Assembly (NCBI GenBank): GCA_029959295.1
Contig: JASCOH010000003.1
Location: 124,001 to 188,000, forward strand
Source of the DNA: Flavobacteriaceae bacterium PS02334
GTDB taxonomy: Bacteria; Bacteroidota; Bacteroidia; Flavobacteriales; Flavobacteriaceae
Reading direction: 5' to 3'
Length of the DNA: 64,000 nucleotides
Every line of letters starts with the position of its first letter. The first letter of the stretch is position 1. The notes under the pieces were generated by a model. It saw only the letters and a list, made by a program, of their open reading frames with translations, searched no databases and was not told where the DNA came from. Of this stretch, positions 18,001 through 24,663 are shown one piece after another. Both the position numbers and the translations under genes were made by a program.

Positions 18001-18123
18001 GGTTCTGAAATTCAAAAACCATTGGCCATTATGATTGTGGGAGGATTGATTTTCTGTATGATTTTCTCATTGACCGTTTTACCGCAGATATTTTATCTGG
18101 CTTACAGAAAAAAGCACGACTAG
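15034..18123 (+). CDS. CzcA/CusA-family heavy-metal efflux RND transporter
   Basis: 1029 aa, the normal RND size, with twelve predicted transmembrane helices and two large periplasmic loops. The first loop begins after TM1 with THTPIEAFPDVTNTRARIITQWPGRSAEEVEKFIT, an HME-RND hallmark (TPIEAFPDVTN). In TM4 the charged motif reads ALDFGLLLEGTLVIVEQ, with Asp395, Glu401 and Glu408. In classical CzcA the pattern is DFGxxxDGAxxxxEN, so the middle aspartate is replaced by glutamate. The transporter uses the proton gradient to export divalent (CzcA) or monovalent (CusA) metals. The methionine triad of CusA is not obvious, so Co/Zn/Cd-type export is a little more likely. A terminator follows at 18165. 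Confidence 0.93.
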   Translation: MQKFVQSIVAFSLKNSIIVFFATVLLLAGGIISYMHTPIEAFPDVTNTRARIITQWPGRSAEEVEKFITLPISKQMNTIPKKAEVRSISLFGLSVVTVLFDEDVEDFYAQQYASNRMAGVSLPEGADAEIDPPYGATGEIFRYVVKGDLPIKELTAIQDWVIERELVSVPGVANVVSFGGEEKIYEIKINPTELVNYNLSPLDVYEAVSKSNINVGGDVIQQGDQAYVVRGVGLLDNIEDIGNILIETKGSTPVLVKHVAEVKISAKPRLGQVGLDNSDDLVEGIVVMLRGENPSDVIAKLRDRIDELNTRILPKGVTIEPFIDRTELVNTTVHTVTKNLIEGVLLVSLIVFIFMYNWRTTVIVASVIPLSFLFAIIMLRIQGLPANLISMGALDFGLLLEGTLVIVEQVFVSLEKKAHKVGMKRFNSMSKMGLIKKSVGSVATYIFFALIILIVALLPIFSFQKVEGKMFSPLAFTLGYALVGSLILSLTYVPAMCKVLLTKNIVEKENMISRFFRNNLYRLFLWSAKYRKATVYGFIILLAVCFGRFMFYGSEFIPKLNEGAIYIRATLPNSINLDESVRLTKEMKTKLQKFEEVKFILSQTGRPNDGTDPTGFFNIEFHIELKHQDEWKRKISKDELIAEIKTVLEEYPGINFGFSQPIQDNVEEYVAGVKSPLVIKIFGDDLFKLEEYANKVAKSIAPVEGIEDINVYKNIGLPELRIQLHDSKMARYAVTTADAQAVIAMTIGGQAATTFYENERMFDVRIRFEKEYRDSKEKIENILIPTMDGKKVPLREIATVSYQTGPTFIYREGNSRYIAVGFSIEGRDLGSTIAEAQKKVAAEVKLPKENTMKWAGEFESKERASKQLAIIVPVVLLFILFLLYFNFGNVKDTLIATSTIPYAFAGGFLSLWMTGTIFGISAGIGFIILFGVNTINGIILIAVMKENLRAKMLLKDAIAEGVYSRIRPIVMIALMGSMGLLPAALSSGMGSEIQKPLAIMIVGGLIFCMIFSLTVLPQIFYLAYRKKHD

Positions 18124-18164
18124 CTTTGGTTTGTGAATAGTTTTTTATTGGTTAATTAACGATT

Positions 18165-18194
18165 AAAGCTCCATTAATTTGGAGCTTTTTTTTT
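18165..18194 (+). terminator. Terminator of the metal-efflux operon
   Basis: Stem AAAGCTCC / GGAGCTTT with an 8-nt loop, followed by a run of T's, 42 bp after the transporter stop. Confidence 0.85.
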
Positions 18195-18214
18195 GGTTTT
18201 ACCTGAAATTTTTT

Positions 18215-18303
18215 ACCGGAGATTCGCAGATTAGAAAATAAAAATTGAAAAAATCTGTGAGAATCATTTTAATGTGCGGCAAAAAATCTGCGAATCTGCG
18301 GTA
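18215..18303 (+). repeat. 89-bp inverted repeat
   Basis: Left arm TACCGGAGATTCGCAGATT (18215-18233) and right arm AATCTGCGAATCTGCGGTA (18285-18303) pair at 18 of 19 positions. The centre contains a further partial copy (AATCTGTGAGAATC). It lies between the efflux terminator and the helicase promoter and is not part of a gene. Confidence 0.75.
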
Positions 18304-18308
18304 AACAA

Positions 18309-18335
18309 TTGTTTAAATAATAAAAACTATCTTTG
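18309..18335 (+). promoter_or_regulatory. Probable promoter of the DEAD-box helicase
   Basis: TTG at 18309-18311 and TATCTTTG at 18328-18335, with 16 bp between, slightly short. The predicted leader is about 35 nt to the ATG at 18377. Confidence 0.45.
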
Positions 18336-18376
18336 TACCCTCTTTGCGAAAATTGCAGAGAATTAAATTACCTTTT

Positions 18377-19636
18377 ATGTTATTCGAAGATTTATCACTT
18401 TCCAAAAGTATACAAAGAGCCGTTTTTGAAATCGGTTATCTGGAAGCAACGCCAATTCAAGAAAAATCGATTCCAATTGTTTTAGCTGGAAACGACCTTG
18501 TGGGCTGTGCCCAAACTGGTACTGGAAAAACTGGCGCATTCGCAATTCCGATTGTTCATCATATTCACCGCATTGTTGGTTCGTCAAAAAAGGCAAAAGT
18601 TATCAGAACGCTTGTCGTTACTCCTACTCGCGAGTTGGCGGTTCAAATCGGACAAAGTTTTGAAACCTATGCAAAATATACAAATCTAAATCAGCTTACC
18701 ATTTTTGGCGGCGTTTCTCAAGTTCCTCAAGTCGATACTTTAAAAAAAGGTGTTGATATTTTGATTGCAACTCCGGGAAGATTATTGGATTTGCACAAGC
18801 AAGGTTTCATTGATTTAGACCATTTGCATACTTTAGTTTTAGACGAAGCCGACCAAATGTTGGACATGGGTTTTATCAACGACGTAAAGAAAATCGTAAA
18901 GCTTACGCCAAAAAACAGACAGACGCTTTTATTTTCTGCGACAATGCCAATGGCAATTCGTGAATTGGCTGAAACATTTTTGACTAAGCCAGAATACGTT
19001 TCTGTTTCTCCAGTTTCTTCAACTGCGGAAACCGTGGAACAGCGCGTTTATTTTGTAAATAAGGAAGACAAACGCCAGCTTTTATACCATTTGATTAAAA
19101 ATGAAGATATTTCAGATGTTTTGGTTTTTTCTCGTACAAAACACGGAGCTGACAACGTTGTAAAAGCATTGAGAAAACAAGGAATTGCTGCAGAAGCGAT
19201 TCACGGAGACAAATCTCAAAATGCAAGACAGCGCGTTTTAGATGCTTTCAAAAGCAAAGAAGTTGGAGTTTTGGTAGCTACAGATATTGCTGCGCGCGGT
19301 ATTGACATTGACAAACTGCCATTCATCATCAACTTTGATCTGCCAAATATTCCAGAGACTTATGTGCATAGAATTGGCAGAACTGGTCGTGCAGGAAACG
19401 GCGGAATCGCTATTTCTTTCTGTTCAAAAGACGAAGAAGGCTATTGGAAAGATATTTTGAAATTGGTAAAAGTCAATATTAAAACAGTAAACGACCATCC
19501 TTATCCTTATAAAGAAGGAAACCCAGATGCAAAGCCAGATTTGAGAAACAAAGCTAAATTTGGCGAAAATAAAGCAAAAGAGAACAATTCAAGAAAATCT
19601 GACGCTTCTAAAAAGAATAAGAAACGCTGGTATTAA
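18377..19636 (+). CDS. DEAD-box ATP-dependent RNA helicase (RhlE-like)
   Basis: 419 aa from the ATG at 18377. An 11-codon longer TTG start exists but adds nothing family-like. Motifs in order: Q motif ATPIQEKSIP, Walker A AQTGTGKT, PTRELA, TPGR, DEAD (VLDEADQMLDMGF), SAT, and in the second RecA domain VFSRTK, ATDIAARGIDI and HRIGRTGR. The C-terminal 50 residues are lysine/asparagine-rich and disordered, as in RhlE proteins that act in ribosome assembly and RNA turnover. Monocistronic. The TAA stop codon lies in the loop of its own terminator hairpin. A paralogue of a different subfamily is encoded at 46371-47717. Confidence 0.93.
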   Translation: MLFEDLSLSKSIQRAVFEIGYLEATPIQEKSIPIVLAGNDLVGCAQTGTGKTGAFAIPIVHHIHRIVGSSKKAKVIRTLVVTPTRELAVQIGQSFETYAKYTNLNQLTIFGGVSQVPQVDTLKKGVDILIATPGRLLDLHKQGFIDLDHLHTLVLDEADQMLDMGFINDVKKIVKLTPKNRQTLLFSATMPMAIRELAETFLTKPEYVSVSPVSSTAETVEQRVYFVNKEDKRQLLYHLIKNEDISDVLVFSRTKHGADNVVKALRKQGIAAEAIHGDKSQNARQRVLDAFKSKEVGVLVATDIAARGIDIDKLPFIINFDLPNIPETYVHRIGRTGRAGNGGIAISFCSKDEEGYWKDILKLVKVNIKTVNDHPYPYKEGNPDAKPDLRNKAKFGENKAKENNSRKSDASKKNKKRWY

Positions 19637-19650
19637 CCAGCGTTTTTGTT
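19622..19650 (+). terminator. Terminator overlapping the helicase stop codon
   Basis: A 10-bp stem AAACGCTGGT / ACCAGCGTTT with loop ATTA, followed by TTTTGTTTT. The stop codon TAA (19634-19636) starts in the loop and ends on the first base of the right arm, so the last codons are part of the hairpin. Confidence 0.8.
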
Positions 19651-19687
19651 TTAAATTTGTGCGAAATCCTACATAAAACAATTACGC

Positions 19688-20527
19688 ATGAAAAAAATAT
19701 TTTTTACCTTTTTAGTTATGTCCCAAATTATTGCTTCTGCTCAAGATTTAAAAATAATGAGCTATAATCTTCGCCTTGATACCGCAAGCGACAAAGAAAA
19801 TCAATGGTCAAACCGAAAAGAATATTTAACGGATCAAGTGAAGTTTTACAATCCAGATTTTATGGGTGTTCAAGAAGCTTTGCCAAATCAAATGCAATAT
19901 ATCGACCAAGTTTTGACTTCGCATAAATTCATTGGAAAAGGTCGTGATGACGGACAATCAAAGGGAGAACACAGCGCAATTTTTTATAATTCAGATAAGT
20001 TCAAATTGTTGCAGGAAAATACATTTTGGCTGTCAGAAACTCCGTCAACACCTTCAAAAGCTTGGGATGCGGCTTATCCGAGAGTTTGTACTTATGGCTT
20101 GTTTCAAAATAAAACTACGAAGAAAAAAGTCTGGGTTTTCAATACGCATTTTGACCACGTTGGAAATGTTGCCAGAGCCGAAAGTTCTAAATTGATTCTT
20201 GCTAAAATTAAACAAATCAACAAAGAAAACCTTCCGGTGGTTTTAACGGGCGACTTTAATTTAGAGCCAGAAACGCTTCCTTTGAAATTAATCAAAGAAG
20301 AATTAGACGATGCGCAAAAAGTGTGTACAGGAATTGTTTTCGGGCCAGAAGGAACTTTCAATAATTTTGAGTTCAACAAACCAGTAACGCTCCGAATCGA
20401 CTATATTTTTGTTTCTAAAAAAGGCTTGGAAGTCACAAAATTTGCTACTTTGAGTGATTCAAAAAAATGCAGATATCCTTCAGACCATCTTCCAATTTAC
20501 GCAGAAATTAATTTTACCAAGAAATAA
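19688..20527 (+). CDS. Secreted endonuclease/exonuclease/phosphatase family protein
   Basis: 279 aa. Signal peptide about 1-18 (ends IIASAQ). EEP-fold motifs: IMSYNLRLD (metal-binding Asn), VQEA (metal-binding Glu), the HFDHVG block, LTGDFNLEPET (active-site Asp-Asn pair) and, near the end, SDHLPIYAEI (catalytic His). The family includes DNase I, sphingomyelinase and inositol phosphatases. This short, secreted, single-domain type is common in Bacteroidota, and its substrate is not determined by sequence. A TAAATTTG box at 19652-19659 is a plausible -7 element. Its stop codon abuts the stop of the convergent TPR hybrid kinase with no space between. Confidence 0.88.
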   Translation: MKKIFFTFLVMSQIIASAQDLKIMSYNLRLDTASDKENQWSNRKEYLTDQVKFYNPDFMGVQEALPNQMQYIDQVLTSHKFIGKGRDDGQSKGEHSAIFYNSDKFKLLQENTFWLSETPSTPSKAWDAAYPRVCTYGLFQNKTTKKKVWVFNTHFDHVGNVARAESSKLILAKIKQINKENLPVVLTGDFNLEPETLPLKLIKEELDDAQKVCTGIVFGPEGTFNNFEFNKPVTLRIDYIFVSKKGLEVTKFATLSDSKKCRYPSDHLPIYAEINFTKK

Positions 20528-22720
20528 TTATTCTTTTGATTTCGAGATGTGATTGCTGATAATTTCAAAAAGCAAAGCCGGCTCAAAAGGTTTTATCAGC
20601 ACGTCATCCATCCCAGATTCAAGCGCTTCTTTTTCAATTTCGTCTTTATCAAAGGCTGTCAAAGCAATAATCGGAATCGAAATTCCTTTCCCGCGGATAA
20701 GCCTTGTCGTCTCAAAACCGTTCATTCTAGGCATATTTATGTCCATTAAAATCAAGTCGTATGTTTCAGTTTCCAGCATTTCTAATGCGACAAAACCGTC
20801 TTCGGCAATCTTACATGCAAAATTATTTTTCTCAAGAATTTTGCGTGTCACGATTTGATTTATTTTATTGTCTTCTACGACTAAAATTTTGTAGCATTCC
20901 ATTGCCTGAATATCTGTCGGCTTTTTCTCCTTATTTTTTTCAACAATTTCTTGATGATATACAAAAGGAATTATGAAAGTCATCTTTGTCCCTTCTCCTA
21001 CTTTGCTTTCGAGTTCAATCTTGCTTCCCATTAGTTCTAGAAGCTTTTTTACTATTGAAAGTCCGAGCCCGGTTCCTTGATAATCTTCTTCTTTCCTGTC
21101 AATCTGTACGAACTTTTCGAAAATTTTGTCTTGATTTTCTATAGCAATGCCGCAACCATTGTCACTAATTTCAAACTTGACATAATGCACGTTCTTGACT
21201 TTTTTTTCTAATTTGGCAATCAGTTTTATTTCTCCGTTTTTAGTAAACTTAAGCGCGTTGCTGATCAAATTGACTAAAATTTGCGACAAGCGAAGCTTAT
21301 CTCCAATTAAATGTTCAGGAATATCGTTATCTATTTCGACAATCGCGGTATTTTTATTCGAAATGGCTATAAATTGAAGCGCGTCTCTTACTTTTTCAAT
21401 TTCTTCCCGAATGCTTAACGGCGTTTCTTCAAGCACAATTTTTCGATCTTCAATTTTATTAATTTGAAGTAAATCATTAACCAGCGTCAGTAAATATTTT
21501 GCTGAAAATTTCAAGGATTTTATGTGCGTGCTATTTTTTAACTCTTTATGCTCGTCTAAAATCATGTCTGTAATTCCGATAACGCCATATAAAGGCGTTC
21601 GAAGTTCATGGCTTACGGTTGAAATAAATTGGCTTTTTAATATGGAAGATTCTTCTGCTTTATCTTTAGCAATTTGCAGCTGTGCGTTGCTGTCGCTCAA
21701 TTGCTCGTTCATCTTTCGCCTAAGATTGTTGTTTCTGTAAAGCGTATAAAGAAAAAGCAGCAAGCCTAAAAGCACTCCCAAAAATAAAAAAACTATAATT
21801 CTGGAATTTTTGAGATTTTGATACTGCGTTAATTTTTCTAGCTCAATTTTATTTATTTCTCTTCTAGATTCATCAAGCTCAATCTGAACTCCGGCAATTT
21901 GAGCATTCTTGATTTTTTCATTATTGTGAATGTCGTCCTTAAGTTCTTGAAATAGTTTTTGATTCAGATAAGCATTCTTATAATTTCCAGAATTATATAA
22001 AAATTTTGAATATTGCTCATAAGCATCTGACAAAGCCTTGAATTTTTTGTAGGTCTCTCCTATTTCGATTGCCTTTTTAAAATGATAATCTGCTTTTTTG
22101 TGATTCTTAAAATGATTGTAATAATCTCCGTATAAGGTGTTTACAAGGACATCTGATTCTACATCTCGGAATTTCAGAAGATTTTTGCTTACATATTCCA
22201 AATAAGGATAGCCTATTTCAAAATCATTTAAATTAAAATAGGCTGAAGCAAGATTGAGCTTTGTGAAAATAATTTCAGCCGTATCTTTTCTCTTTTCAGC
22301 ATAAGAAAGTGATTTTTTATAATGAAAAATTCCTTTTTGGTAGTCTTTTAAATCGAAGTTATAAACATTTCCAATATTATTGTGCACCCAATCTTTTACG
22401 GTATCGTTTTCTGTTTTATCAATATAAAAAAGCGCTTTTTTATAATATTTTAAAGCTTTATTGACATCCATTAAATCTTCATGACAGCCCGCAATTGTAT
22501 TGTAAAGCATTGCTACATAATCATATTGCTTATTTTCATAAGCAATATTCAGGCCTTTTTTGGCAAGCTGAAGTGATTCATAATATTTTGCATCAACAAG
22601 AAGTGCATCCGCTTCGCAGATGTAAGAGTAGATTTCTTTTCTGGTATTGTGAATATTATCTTGGGAAAATAATAAATTATTAAAAAATAGCAGAAAGATT
22701 AAAATTATTCTTAGGGGCAT
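20528..22720 (-). CDS. TPR-containing hybrid sensor histidine kinase/response regulator
   Basis: 730 aa. Signal-like segment 1-19 (ends LLFSQ). A periplasmic TPR array follows (about 25-290; repeats such as AMLYNTIAGCHEDLMDVNKALKYYKKAL), then a coiled stretch, a transmembrane helix (about 305-322, VFLFLGVLLGLLLFLYTLY), a HisKA domain (STVSHELRTPLYG, His371), and a HATPase_c domain with SNALKF, DNGCGI and GTGLGLSIVKKL. A C-terminal receiver has phospho-acceptor Asp660 in LILMDINMPRMNG and the conserved Lys in DVLIKPF. The phosphorelay would end in the attached receiver, since no HPt domain is present. The output partner is unknown. TPR periplasmic sensors of this kind are characteristic of Flavobacteriia. 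Confidence 0.92.
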   Translation of the reverse strand: MPLRIILIFLLFFNNLLFSQDNIHNTRKEIYSYICEADALLVDAKYYESLQLAKKGLNIAYENKQYDYVAMLYNTIAGCHEDLMDVNKALKYYKKALFYIDKTENDTVKDWVHNNIGNVYNFDLKDYQKGIFHYKKSLSYAEKRKDTAEIIFTKLNLASAYFNLNDFEIGYPYLEYVSKNLLKFRDVESDVLVNTLYGDYYNHFKNHKKADYHFKKAIEIGETYKKFKALSDAYEQYSKFLYNSGNYKNAYLNQKLFQELKDDIHNNEKIKNAQIAGVQIELDESRREINKIELEKLTQYQNLKNSRIIVFLFLGVLLGLLLFLYTLYRNNNLRRKMNEQLSDSNAQLQIAKDKAEESSILKSQFISTVSHELRTPLYGVIGITDMILDEHKELKNSTHIKSLKFSAKYLLTLVNDLLQINKIEDRKIVLEETPLSIREEIEKVRDALQFIAISNKNTAIVEIDNDIPEHLIGDKLRLSQILVNLISNALKFTKNGEIKLIAKLEKKVKNVHYVKFEISDNGCGIAIENQDKIFEKFVQIDRKEEDYQGTGLGLSIVKKLLELMGSKIELESKVGEGTKMTFIIPFVYHQEIVEKNKEKKPTDIQAMECYKILVVEDNKINQIVTRKILEKNNFACKIAEDGFVALEMLETETYDLILMDINMPRMNGFETTRLIRGKGISIPIIALTAFDKDEIEKEALESGMDDVLIKPFEPALLFEIISNHISKSKE

Positions 22721-22760
22721 TAGATTAATTTTATATCAAATATAATAAATTATAAAAAGA

Positions 22761-22782
22761 AATCCCGATTTTCATCGGGATT
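22761..22782 (-). terminator. Terminator after ettA
   Basis: Nine-bp stem AATCCCGAT / ATCGGGATT, loop TTTC. On the minus strand it is followed by TCTTTTTAT. Confidence 0.8.
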
Positions 22783-22789
22783 CATATAT

Positions 22790-24484
22790 TTAGTTTCGGA
22801 TTAATTTTTTGTATTTGATACGTTTTGGAGTCAAGTCACCGCCAAGGCGTTTTTTCTTGTTTTCTTCATATTCAGAGAAGCTTCCTTCAAAGAAATATAC
22901 TTCAGAATTTCCTTCAAAAGCCAAGATATGTGTACAAATTCTATCTAAAAACCACCTGTCGTGAGAAATAACCACAGCACAGCCTGCGAAGTTTTCTAAA
23001 CCTTCTTCTAAAGCTCGAAGCGTGTTGATATCCAAGTCATTGGTTGGCTCATCTAAAAGCAAAACGTTTCCTTCTTCTTTCAAAGTCATCGCTAAGTGAA
23101 GCCTGTTTCTTTCTCCTCCAGAAAGCGTCGCCACTTTTTTATTCTGGTCGCTTCCTCCGAAGTTGAAGCGTGACAGATAAGCTCTAGAATTCACCTGTTT
23201 TCCTCCCATCATGATCAATTCTTGACCATCGCAGAAGTTTTCCCAAATTGATTTATTCGGATCGATATTCGAGTGCGCTTGATCGACATAAGCGATTTTC
23301 ACCGTTTCTCCGATTGAAAATTCTCCTTTATCTGGAGTTTCTTCGCCCATGATCATTCTGAAAATTGTAGTCTTACCAGCACCGTTTGGCCCGATGATTC
23401 CAACAATTCCTGCTTGTGGCAGAGTAAAATTCAAATCTTCGTATAACAATTTATCTCCATAACCTTTTGAAACACCTTTTGCTTCGATAACGTTTGTCCC
23501 TAAACGCGGTCCGTTCGGGATATATATTTCCAGATTTTCATCCAGCTGTTTTTGATCTTCATTTAAAAGCTTATCATAGTTTTGAAGACGAGCTTTTTGT
23601 TTCGTCTGGCGTCCTTTTGCCCCTTGGCGAACCCAGTCCAGCTCGCGTTCCAAAGTTTTTCTTCTCTTTGAAGCCACTTTTTCTTCCAAAGCCATTCTGC
23701 TTGATTTTTGATCCAGCCAAGAAGAATAATTTCCTTTCCATGGAATACCTTCGCCTCTATCTAATTCTAAAATCCATCCAGCAACATTATCAAGGAAATA
23801 ACGGTCGTGCGTCACGGCAATTACAGTTCCAGAGTATTGCGCCAAATGCTGTTCTAGCCAAAGAACTGATTCTGCATCCAAGTGATTCGTTGGCTCATCC
23901 AAAAGTAATACGTCTGGCTGTTGCAACAATAAACGGCACAGCGCCACACGCCTTTTCTCTCCACCAGAAAGCACTTTGATTGGCGTATCAGGTTCTGGAG
24001 TACGCAAGGCATCCATTGCAATTTCAAGTTTAGTGTCGATTTCCCAAGCACCCAAAGCATCGATTTTGTCTTGCAAGGCAGCCTGGCGGTCCATCAGCTT
24101 GTCCATTTTATCTGGATCTGAATAGTTTTCTTCAAGACCAAATAAATCATTAATCTGGTTGTATTCTTCTAAAACAGCCATTGTCTCAGCAACACCTTCT
24201 CTTACGATTTCAATTACCGTTTTGTTTTCGTCTAATTGTGGCTCTTGTTCCAAATAACCTACAGAATAACCAGGTGCGAAAACTACATCACCTTGATAGT
24301 TTTTATCAACTCCGGCGATGATTTTTAAAAGAGAAGATTTTCCAGATCCGTTCAGACCGAGAATACCGATTTTAGCTCCGTAGAAAAAGCTCAGGTAAAT
24401 ATTTTTTAAAACTTGCTTGTCGCTGCTTGAGTAGGTTTTACTCAATTTCTGCATCGAAAAAATTACTTTCTTATCGTCAGACAT
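22790..24484 (-). CDS. ettA: Energy-dependent translational throttle protein EttA (ABC-F)
   Basis: 564 aa. Two ABC ATPase cassettes without transmembrane segments: Walker A GLNGSGKSS with ABC signature LSGGEKRRVAL, and Walker A GPNGAGKTT with signature LSGGERNRLHLAM. Each has an LLLDEPTNHLD- or LLLDEPTNDLD-type Walker B. The inter-domain linker (PtIM, about 240-320) is basic and helical, with WVRQGAKGRQTKQKARL. The start SMQKLSKTY and the block YLEQEPQLDENKTV match EttA rather than other ABC-F subgroups. EttA binds the ribosomal E site and regulates early elongation according to the ATP/ADP ratio. Not an antibiotic-resistance ABC-F by these features. Monocistronic. Confidence 0.95.
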   Translation of the reverse strand: MSDDKKVIFSMQKLSKTYSSSDKQVLKNIYLSFFYGAKIGILGLNGSGKSSLLKIIAGVDKNYQGDVVFAPGYSVGYLEQEPQLDENKTVIEIVREGVAETMAVLEEYNQINDLFGLEENYSDPDKMDKLMDRQAALQDKIDALGAWEIDTKLEIAMDALRTPEPDTPIKVLSGGEKRRVALCRLLLQQPDVLLLDEPTNHLDAESVLWLEQHLAQYSGTVIAVTHDRYFLDNVAGWILELDRGEGIPWKGNYSSWLDQKSSRMALEEKVASKRRKTLERELDWVRQGAKGRQTKQKARLQNYDKLLNEDQKQLDENLEIYIPNGPRLGTNVIEAKGVSKGYGDKLLYEDLNFTLPQAGIVGIIGPNGAGKTTIFRMIMGEETPDKGEFSIGETVKIAYVDQAHSNIDPNKSIWENFCDGQELIMMGGKQVNSRAYLSRFNFGGSDQNKKVATLSGGERNRLHLAMTLKEEGNVLLLDEPTNDLDINTLRALEEGLENFAGCAVVISHDRWFLDRICTHILAFEGNSEVYFFEGSFSEYEENKKKRLGGDLTPKRIKYKKLIRN

Positions 24485-24584
24485 ATATTTGTTTTATTAT
24501 AGATGTATAAAATTTTGTGAATACAAAGATAGTTTTAAATAAAAACAAAGCAAATGATGATTGAGGAATATAAACGTAAAATAA

Positions 24585-24640
24585 GGGAAATAAAAAAAGT
24601 TATAATGATGAGATTTTAAAGGCTCGCCATTATAACTTTT
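24585..24640 (-). terminator. Terminator of the GLUG-repeat surface protein
   Basis: A 13-bp perfect stem AAAAGTTATAATG / CATTATAACTTTT with a 20-base loop. On the minus strand it is followed by TTTATTT. It lies 24 bp after the surface-protein stop. Confidence 0.7.
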
Positions 24641-24663
24641 AGAATTAATAAAAAAACGTACAA

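Noticed and set aside
22790-24484. ABC-F antibiotic-resistance protein
   Set aside because: Sequence blocks and linker match the housekeeping EttA group.
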